From JAFCBV01 sp965370715 (lineage in GTDB: Archaea > EX4484-52 > B79-G9), in contig CBDUVQ010000041.1 of NCBI GenBank assembly GCA_965370715.1, positions 1 to 8,323 of the forward strand: a stretch of DNA of 8,323 bases. The letters run 5' to 3'. This document shows, in pieces, positions 1 to 4,838 of this stretch (the stretch's first letter is position 1; the number at the start of each line of letters is the position of its first letter). The position numbers and the translations under genes are program-made. The notes beneath the pieces were generated by a model. The model ran no database searches, was not told the origin of the DNA, and was given only the letters and a program-made list of their open reading frames with translations.

Positions 1-57
1 GTCCCGTTCAGTTCAAGCACGCCGTTTGACTCTATTGTCACATTTGCAGGAACTGTG
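1..57 (-). pseudogene. Fragment of a second copy of the LamG protein C-terminal coding sequence, cut by the window edge
   Basis: Read on the minus strand, bases 57 to 1 encode TVPANVTIESNGVLELNG, the same 18 residues found near the C-terminus of the LamG protein, where they are encoded by 1588-1644. The two DNA copies differ at 8 of 57 positions, mostly at silent sites, so this is an older duplication and not an assembly echo. The match stops abruptly at 57/58, where the ATPase gene begins to the right. The fragment is therefore either the remains of a paralogous surface-protein gene broken by arrival of the ATPase gene, or the start of a tandem copy continuing beyond the left edge. Whether it is still expressed cannot be seen here. 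Confidence 0.6.
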
Positions 58-1336
58 AATTCAACAACCATTTCCATACCGGAATTACTCTGATCTTTAC
101 CCCATCGACCATAAATTCATCTTCCTGATCATAAGTCAATATAAGCCCTTCTTTTAGTCCGAAGAAATTAGCTGCACTTAAGAGACCGTTCATTTCTCTT
201 TCATGATTTTTATCATTGAATTCATATGCCACTTGTATCGCTTCATAAACTTTGTCTCTATGAGTTATAACAAAATCACACTCAGCATCTTTTCTTGATT
301 TATAATAAAATATATTCTTATTTTCAATATTTTCCTGTCTTCTGAATAATTCGATAAATACAATATTTTCTAAAATCCTTCCATAGTCCTCGGGTTCGTT
401 AGATAAAAAATGAATATAACCGGTATCGAACAAATAAATTTTGGATTTGGAAAATTCACTTTTCTTAAAGGATTTGGAAAATTCTTTAACATAATTTACC
501 ATGAAAACATCCTGTAAAGCTCTAAGAATATTGTATAAGTCTTCCAGGCTGTACGGAATCTTGTTTGATTTCAGATATCTCTCAAAAGCAGATATAGAAA
601 ATACATTGCCATAAAGATTAAGCAAATACTTGATAGTTATTTCAACCAATTTTATATTCTTTAGATTGAGCCGGTCAACCAAGTCTTTATACAAAACAGA
701 ATCAAAATAATTATTCAATAACTTGTTTTTGAGATGTTCAGAATCAGACAATACAATTTCCGGAAAACCGCCGTATTTGAGATACTCTTTAAAATGTTTC
801 TTGATCCCGAATATCTGGTTCGTATATTCGTAATTTTTTTCAGGCACATCTCCCTTAAATCTTAGATATTCATTAAAAGATAATGGCAGCATCAAATAGG
901 GCAATGCCTTCCCCCTTAAAGAAGTAGCTATTTCCCGGCTTAATAGTTTTGAATTTGAGCCGGTTATATAAACAGGGTAATGCTCATTTAACAAAGAGAC
1001 AACAAATTTTTCCCAACCCCTAACATTTTGTATTTCATCCAAAAAAAAGCTTAGCGATTCTTTTTCAAACAGTTCTTTAGAACAATCCAATATTTTATTG
1101 AGATCAGAACTTTTCAATTCACCCAGCAGATTGTCTTCAAAATTGACCAATACCGGTTTTTTTTGGTCTCGTATTAAACTATACAAAAAAAAGGTTTTGC
1201 CTGACCTTCTGGGTCCGACTATTACATTCGCTTTGTCAAAAGCGATCTTGTGTAGCTTTAAATCCCTTTGAAAAATATTTTCCGGGACTAATTCCTTATA
1301 CTTGAGTATAGTTCGTTTAATATTGGTTTCTATCAT
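38..1336 (-). CDS. DUF4143-family AAA ATPase (AAA_14 plus nuclease-like C-terminal domain)
   Basis: A 432-aa ATP-binding protein of the AAA_14/DUF4143 family, common in archaea and of unsettled cellular role. The Walker A motif is GPRRSGKT (residues 41-48), Walker B is FFLDEIQN (97-104, D100/E101), a sensor-1-like ITGSN lies at 124-128 and an arginine at 141 could act as a finger. Residues about 180-330 fit the helical DUF4143 region. The C-terminal part has E323, D354 (AECDFVI) and EAIQV (365-369), a PD-(D/E)xK-like arrangement in which the usual lysine is glutamine, so nuclease activity is doubtful. Start: the ATG at 1336 lies about 25 bases downstream of a good TATA box, implying an almost leaderless mRNA. 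The family-typical end is VWKWLL (420-425); the last residues, NSQFLQM, are read out of frame from surface-protein DNA (positions 38-57), so the stop codon was borrowed from the flank. This suggests gene insertion. The length is typical of the family. Confidence 0.9.
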   Translation of the reverse strand: MIETNIKRTILKYKELVPENIFQRDLKLHKIAFDKANVIVGPRRSGKTFFLYSLIRDQKKPVLVNFEDNLLGELKSSDLNKILDCSKELFEKESLSFFLDEIQNVRGWEKFVVSLLNEHYPVYITGSNSKLLSREIATSLRGKALPYLMLPLSFNEYLRFKGDVPEKNYEYTNQIFGIKKHFKEYLKYGGFPEIVLSDSEHLKNKLLNNYFDSVLYKDLVDRLNLKNIKLVEITIKYLLNLYGNVFSISAFERYLKSNKIPYSLEDLYNILRALQDVFMVNYVKEFSKSFKKSEFSKSKIYLFDTGYIHFLSNEPEDYGRILENIVFIELFRRQENIENKNIFYYKSRKDAECDFVITHRDKVYEAIQVAYEFNDKNHEREMNGLLSAANFFGLKEGLILTYDQEDEFMVDGVKIRVIPVWKWLLNSQFLQM

Positions 1337-1358
1337 GACTGTTTATTGTCCATAGGAT

Positions 1359-1366
1359 TATATAAA
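1359..1366 (-). promoter_or_regulatory. TATA box of the DUF4143 ATPase gene
   Basis: On the minus strand this reads TTTATATA, a strong archaeal TATA box. Its centre is about 26 bases upstream of the ATG at 1336, so transcription should start at or within a base or two of the start codon, giving a leaderless message. A second, weaker TATA-like word, TTTATATT, lies upstream at 1423-1430. No Shine-Dalgarno sequence is evident between the box and the ATG, which fits leaderless translation. Confidence 0.6.
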
Positions 1367-1368
1367 TA

Positions 1369-1417
1369 TTACGTTTTTACGTAAGGAAATAGTCAATATT
1401 CTTACGGAATTACGTAA
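1369..1417. promoter_or_regulatory. Cluster of TTACG(TAA) sites next to the ATPase promoter, probable operator
   Basis: Two perfect 8-bp palindromes TTACGTAA lie at 1377-1384 and 1410-1417, exactly 33 bases apart (about three helical turns). They are joined by a near-copy TTACGGAA at 1402-1409 and a half site TTACGT at 1369-1374. The cluster sits immediately upstream of the TATA box on the minus strand, where an archaeal activator or repressor would bind. The binding protein is unknown and no obvious regulator gene lies next to it. The rest of the 154-base gap between the two genes (1337-1490) is AT-rich with no further feature seen. Confidence 0.45.
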
Positions 1418-1490
1418 ATTTTAATATAAATATCTGTTCGCAATTTTTTATTGAACGTCTCTCTGGAATACTCATTACAGCCACCAAATC

Positions 1491-4400
1491 CTAAGGCAAA
1501 TTGAACCCCGACGTTGGGCTGACAAATATTTCTCCGCCAGAATAAACAAAGATGTGCTGGTTTGTCTGGTCGAATGTCAAATTCGTCGTTCCGTTCAACT
1601 CAAGCACCCCGTTTGATTCTATTGTCACGTTCGCCGGAACTGTGTAGATCTTGTCCGCTATGCTGCATGTGCTGTTTATGAACCAATTGCCTGTGTCAGG
1701 CGGGTTGCACTCTGCAATGTATGTGAACGGGTTGTCGCATAACGCAGAGTTCATATTGCCTGCCGAGTCGTTTGCATAGAAGCACCACCTCATTGTGCAT
1801 CCATAGTCAGAGCTTATTGTCTTCGTAATATTAGACCAAGATGGTGTTGCAGAGAAGGAATCCCATGTATAATTGACAAATGTTCCTGTGCAGTTGTCAA
1901 GGCTGAACACATACTCATCAAGATTGAAATTGTCCTGCCAGTAAAGGCTGTGCATAACCTCCCTTCCTGCAAGAGTGGAGTTCGTTGAGTTTAGCGAGTA
2001 TGTGGGCGCAGTTGTGTCAACACTGAGCGTTCGTATCTCTGTCTGGTTTACATTCCCTGCCAAGTCCTGTGCGTAGGCAGTGTATGTGTAAGTGCCTTCC
2101 GCTAAGTCTGTGAAGTTGTGGTATAAGCTGTTTCCGCTCCATGTTGTGAGGTTGTTTCTTTTGACTAAAATAATGTGGTTTTCAACAGTCACATCATAAA
2201 TCCTGCCGTCGTAATCCTGCTTTGTAACATTGATAACTTTAATTTCGCCTCCCGTCTCATCCAAAAAGACCACATTATTTCCTTCCCTGAATTTATCATA
2301 TACTTCTGACACAGGCATCAAAGAAAACTCTGATTTCTCTGAATCAAAAGATTTAAATAAATCACTGCAATTACATAATATTATGCAATCGCATGAGGTG
2401 TTATAAATGAAAAGAACTACATATTCAATACCAACTGAATTGAAGAAAAGATTAGATGAACATCGTGATATAAACTGGCCTGAAGTTTTCAAAGAAGGCA
2501 TAAGGAAGAAGTTAAGAGTATTGGAAAGATTACATGCAAGAGGTGAACTATAAATGACGTGCATTACTGTTTCTGAAGAAGAATCATTTAGGGAAAGAAT
2601 GGCTATGTTTCCCTGGGTAAACTGGTCAGAAGTCGGCAGGGAAGAACTGCTAAAAAGAGTGATATTTGAAAAGTACATCAAAACAGGAAAGTTATCTAAT
2701 AAAGAAGAGGAGTTCTGCGAAAAAATTGACTGGCACCCTGTGGACGAGTTAGAATTGAAAGAGGAATATGTTAAAAAGTTGGAAGATGCAAAGAAAAAGC
2801 CCCTCGGTAAATCAAGGACCATTGAAGAGTTCAATAAATGGTGCGACGAGTTATGAATATTAACACATCCAGAATTCAAAGAACACTGGAAAAACTCAAG
2901 AGGAAAAATATTGCCTTGTTTAAAGCCGTACAGAAAAAAATCACTCAACTTGCTCTTTGTGATGAGACTTCGATTCAGCATTTCAAAAATCTTAGGCATG
3001 ATTCGAGTGAATTCAAGAGAGTTCATATGGGTCATTTTGTACTCACGTTCACTATCAAAGGAAATAGTGTTATTTTCGAGGATTTTGACCATCACGACAG
3101 GATTTACAAAAAGAGATTTTGTTAGAGGCCGGAAGTTGAATAGATCAGAAGTTGGAGGCTCAGGAAACGGGTATGCTCCTAATTCTTTAATCTCAACCCC
3201 GAGCCCATCGTCTATAGTTGCATAAACCTTATGCTCTGGGCTGATAATTAAATCGCCGTTTTGGGTTTGGACTTTATACATTTCTCCGGTGTAGGCATAG
3301 TTCTGGATTTCGGTTGGGTTGTGGTATTCTGTTTGTTTTGTTGCAGAGTTTAGAGTAGCGACTTCGTCTTCTAAAGAAACATCCCTAAAATATTTCCAGC
3401 CATCTTCAGTCATGATTTGAGTCTGGTTGTCATAGCAGTGGATGCCTGTGTTGTAGGATGCGTTGATCTCTTCGGGGGAGAGGGCACGGTTCCAGATACG
3501 GACTTCGTCTATTGTGCCGTTGAAAAAACTGCCTGAACCGCCAATATAAACTTCGCTGCTTTCTGAGGATATGCTTCCGCCCGATCCAAGCGAGGCTTCT
3601 TCGATTCCGTTGAGGTATATTTTCAGCCCTGTTTCATTAGAGTACGCCAATGCAAAATAGTGCCATATATTGGCTGAAATGATTGCAGTGCCTTCTGCCT
3701 CGTGCCATGCAGTGCCATTGTATATTCCGCCTTTTAGTTTTGAGCCGGAAATGTAAAGCCGATATGTGTTCAGCCTCTCAAAGATTGTGTAATCTGCGGA
3801 GTCCACAGGCTTTGCCCATAACTCGAAAGACGCCATGCTCATGGGCTTTGAGGCAATCACAGAAACATTGAAAAGCCGCGGCGTTACAGTATTATCCGTT
3901 GTCGATAGGAATGCCCTGTACTGGAAGTATCTCGCTTCCGTAAGATTTACGCTTCGGATGTCGTTGTATGTGGAATTTGTGAACCACGTTCCCGATGTAT
4001 TGTCAGGCCCGATGAAAGTCGGGCTGTCACTGCATCCTGCCTGCTGGCACGACCTTGCCTGTATCTTTATGCTGCCTCCGTTATAGTTTGTGGCATTATA
4101 CATGTATATGAAATCGTAAAACACATCATCGGTTCCCTCGTACGTTGTCGGCTCGCCGATTGTCTCTGAAGTGGACTTCCACTCGCTGTAATCAGTTGAA
4201 TTCATCCATGCCCGAACCCTGCACTCCCATGTTTCCCCATACTTCTGGATGCCTTTCGGGAGAAGGGACGCTGTTTCCTGCACGCCTGTCGTGGATGTCA
4301 CGTTTGTCTCATTGTAAATCACTGAGTTATTGAGCCAGCGAAATGTCAGGTTCACTGCTGCGCCCCCGATAGAGTACCCTCTTGCAGAGCAGGTTACCTG

Positions 4401-4814
4401 CCCTGAAAGCGATGCCGAAGGAACGGAAATTGAGGGAGATGACACAAATGTTTCATTGGCATAATCTATAGATGCTGATGCAAGCTTCGGAGTCATTGTG
4501 TCGTTTTCTGTCAAAAGGCCTGCCCTGTACTGGAAGTACCTGTTTTCAGAAAGATTTGTTTTCAGGAGAAACCCGCTTTCAAATGTATCTTTAGGCCACT
4601 TGAACCACGTGCCTGACGTATTGTCAGGCCCGATAAATGTTTCCCCGCTGCATGCCGCGTCGTCGCATGAGCGCACCTGCACTTTCACCCAGTCCCAGCT
4701 GAAATTGTAGAAGACGTCATTTGAGGTCTGGTATGTTACGGCTGATGCTGATTGGGGCAATGCTGCAACAATCAGCAAAACGCCTGCCATTACCCATAAA
4801 ATTTTTGATTTCAT
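1491..4814 (-). CDS. Exported LamG-domain surface protein interrupted by an intein
   Basis: A 1107-aa precursor. Residues 1-25 are a signal peptide (MKSK, then a hydrophobic core ending QSASA). Two related modules follow at about 28-118 and 224-320, each containing GPDNTSGTWF and RYFQYRA, separated by an Ig-like stretch. A LamG/concanavalin-like fold lies at about 327-455 (ELWAKP, WHYFALAY, LKIYLNG, GTIDEVRIWNRALSPEEI). Residues 460-895 are an intein; the exteins rejoin as NTGIH/SLYHNF, restoring a typical LamG-to-Ig linker. Ig-like domains (about 896-1037) and a beta-helix-like tail (VPANVTIESNGVLELNG) follow. N-x-S/T sequons are abundant, as expected of a glycosylated cell-surface or S-layer-associated protein. 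The mature spliced chain would be about 646 residues before signal cleavage. The ATG at 4814 is 24 bases after the preceding stop, so co-transcription with the AlbA_2 gene is likely; no strong ribosome site is seen. No C-terminal anchor is obvious. The ligand is unknown. Confidence 0.88.
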   Translation of the reverse strand: MKSKILWVMAGVLLIVAALPQSASAVTYQTSNDVFYNFSWDWVKVQVRSCDDAACSGETFIGPDNTSGTWFKWPKDTFESGFLLKTNLSENRYFQYRAGLLTENDTMTPKLASASIDYANETFVSSPSISVPSASLSGQVTCSARGYSIGGAAVNLTFRWLNNSVIYNETNVTSTTGVQETASLLPKGIQKYGETWECRVRAWMNSTDYSEWKSTSETIGEPTTYEGTDDVFYDFIYMYNATNYNGGSIKIQARSCQQAGCSDSPTFIGPDNTSGTWFTNSTYNDIRSVNLTEARYFQYRAFLSTTDNTVTPRLFNVSVIASKPMSMASFELWAKPVDSADYTIFERLNTYRLYISGSKLKGGIYNGTAWHEAEGTAIISANIWHYFALAYSNETGLKIYLNGIEEASLGSGGSISSESSEVYIGGSGSFFNGTIDEVRIWNRALSPEEINASYNTGIHCYDNQTQIMTEDGWKYFRDVSLEDEVATLNSATKQTEYHNPTEIQNYAYTGEMYKVQTQNGDLIISPEHKVYATIDDGLGVEIKELGAYPFPEPPTSDLFNFRPLTKSLFVNPVVMVKILENNTISFDSEREYKMTHMNSLEFTRIMPKIFEMLNRSLITKSKLSDFFLYGFKQGNIFPLEFFQCSLNSGCVNIHNSSHHLLNSSMVLDLPRGFFFASSNFLTYSSFNSNSSTGCQSIFSQNSSSLLDNFPVLMYFSNITLFSSSSLPTSDQFTQGNIAILSLNDSSSETVMHVIYSSPLACNLSNTLNFFLMPSLKTSGQFISRCSSNLFFNSVGIEYVVLFIYNTSCDCIILCNCSDLFKSFDSEKSEFSLMPVSEVYDKFREGNNVVFLDETGGEIKVINVTKQDYDGRIYDVTVENHIILVKRNNLTTWSGNSLYHNFTDLAEGTYTYTAYAQDLAGNVNQTEIRTLSVDTTAPTYSLNSTNSTLAGREVMHSLYWQDNFNLDEYVFSLDNCTGTFVNYTWDSFSATPSWSNITKTISSDYGCTMRWCFYANDSAGNMNSALCDNPFTYIAECNPPDTGNWFINSTCSIADKIYTVPANVTIESNGVLELNGTTNLTFDQTNQHIFVYSGGEIFVSPTSGFNLP
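2346..2359 (+). promoter_or_regulatory. BRE/TATA promoter of the nested toxin-antitoxin operon
   Basis: AAAAG followed by ATTTAAATA gives a purine-rich BRE-like element and an archaeal TATA box (TTTAAATA, 2352-2359). The predicted start is about 2381, leaving a leader of roughly 26 bases before the first antitoxin. On the opposite strand the same bases encode intein residues around LFKSF (819-823), so this promoter is itself coding sequence. It sits right at the boundary where the recognisable C-terminal splicing half of the intein resumes. Confidence 0.6.
2374..2385. promoter_or_regulatory. Palindromic operator (CATAATATTATG) over the toxin-antitoxin start site
   Basis: A perfect 12-bp palindrome covering the predicted transcription start at about 2381. 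It is flanked by a direct repeat TGCAAT at 2366-2371 and 2384-2389. Ribbon-helix-helix antitoxins normally bind short palindromes or paired repeats at their own promoter, so this is the natural site for autorepression by the two encoded antitoxins. This is inferred from position and symmetry only. Confidence 0.5.
2395..2400 (+). promoter_or_regulatory. Ribosome binding site GAGGTG of the first antitoxin
   Basis: GAGGTG is a full match to the archaeal anti-Shine-Dalgarno sequence and stands 6 bases before the ATG at 2407. It confirms that the plus-strand reading frame starting there is a real, translated gene even though it lies antisense within the intein. Confidence 0.7.
2407..2553 (+). CDS. 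Small ribbon-helix-helix (VapB/CopG-like) antitoxin, first gene of nested operon
   Basis: A 48-aa protein beginning MKRTTYSIPTELKKRLDEH, then INWPEVFKEGIRKKL and a basic/Leu-rich tail. The pattern of a short beta strand (TTYSIP) followed by two helices with an N-W-x-E-V turn is that of archaeal ribbon-helix-helix antitoxins, which bind operator DNA as dimers and neutralise a toxin. It has a perfect ribosome site and its TAA stop abuts the ATG of the next gene at 2554. Very short for a complete antitoxin: it has the DNA-binding part but little toxin-binding tail, so it may be a dedicated repressor and the next gene the neutraliser. It lies within the intein on the opposite strand. The family call is moderately sure; the division of labour is inference. 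Confidence 0.75.
   Translation: MKRTTYSIPTELKKRLDEHRDINWPEVFKEGIRKKLRVLERLHARGEL
2554..2856 (+). CDS. Antitoxin of RelE/ParE-type pair, ribbon-helix-helix-like
   Basis: A 100-aa acidic protein. The N-terminus (ITVSEEESFRERM) gives the beta strand and first helix, and FPWVNWSEVGREELLKR the turn and second helix, matching archaeal RHH antitoxins; NWSEV echoes NWPEV in the preceding gene. The remainder, with a KIDWHPVDELELKEEYV stretch, resembles the toxin-binding tail of archaeal antitoxins paired with RelE or VapC toxins. Its ATG follows the previous stop without a gap, and its TGA overlaps the toxin ATG (ATGA, 2853-2856), so translation of the pair should be coupled with antitoxin made first. 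Expected role: bind and block the toxin and repress the operon. It freely uses codons TTA, CTA and TCA (7 of its 13 Leu and Ser codons), unlike the toxin. Confidence 0.82.
   Translation: MTCITVSEEESFRERMAMFPWVNWSEVGREELLKRVIFEKYIKTGKLSNKEEEFCEKIDWHPVDELELKEEYVKKLEDAKKKPLGKSRTIEEFNKWCDEL
2853..3125 (+). CDS. RelE/ParE superfamily toxin (probable ribosome-dependent mRNA endonuclease)
   Basis: A 90-aa basic protein of typical RelE/ParE length. Two N-terminal helices (to about residue 35) precede the beta sheet. The segment HFKNLRHDSSEFKRVHMGHF (43-62) matches the family pattern of leucine, then a basic strand that contacts RNA (K55, R56), followed by VLTFTI (63-68) and VIFEDFDHHDRIY (73-85), the conserved last strand with a basic/His cluster and final Tyr. 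The start at 2853 is preferred because it forms the ATGA overlap with the antitoxin stop; an ATG at 2838 would add five residues. RelE proteins cleave mRNA in the ribosome, whereas ParE acts on gyrase; RelE-like is favoured in archaea. Its codons lie exactly opposite the intein codons, and none of its 12 Leu/Ser codons is TTA, CTA or TCA, each of which would put a stop in the intein. No terminator is visible after it. Confidence 0.85.
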   Translation: MNINTSRIQRTLEKLKRKNIALFKAVQKKITQLALCDETSIQHFKNLRHDSSEFKRVHMGHFVLTFTIKGNSVIFEDFDHHDRIYKKRFC

Positions 4815-4838
4815 AAAACCATCAGTGCCCCGCCAAAT

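Larger units (their letters stand above)
2130..3437 (-). other. Intein (Hint splicing domain, 436 aa) carrying an antisense toxin-antitoxin operon in the endonuclease position
   Basis: Residues 460-895 of the LamG precursor. Block A begins CYDNQTQIMTEDGWKYFRDV at the splice-site Cys460. Block B is GDLIISPEHKVYA with His528 in the usual place. Block F is GRIYDVTVENHIILV (870-884), and block G ends WSGN at Asn895, followed by Ser896, the acceptor nucleophile. The penultimate residue is Gly894, not the usual His, a known variation that can still splice. The splicing halves are about 460-562 and 824-895. Between them, about 260 residues show no LAGLIDADG or other endonuclease motif; the stretch is rich in Ser, Asn and Phe and is exactly the antisense of the plus-strand toxin-antitoxin operon. 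The frame has no stop throughout. By the motifs splicing should be competent, but tolerance of the insert needs testing. An alternative is a Hint domain that cleaves without ligating. Confidence 0.85.

Noticed and set aside
2554..3125. Homing endonuclease inside the intein
   Set aside because: The intein-frame residues of this stretch show no LAGLIDADG, HNH or GIY-YIG motif and have the Ser/Asn/Phe-rich look of antisense translation of the toxin-antitoxin genes.
2911..3225. Plus-strand open frame overlapping the toxin in another phase
   Set aside because: It lacks a ribosome site and family resemblance; the toxin frame has the RelE pattern and the ATGA overlap.
3683..4710. Several plus-strand open frames opposite the LamG gene
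   Set aside because: They are shadows of the LamG codons: cysteine-rich, basic, no ribosome sites, no recognisable motif.
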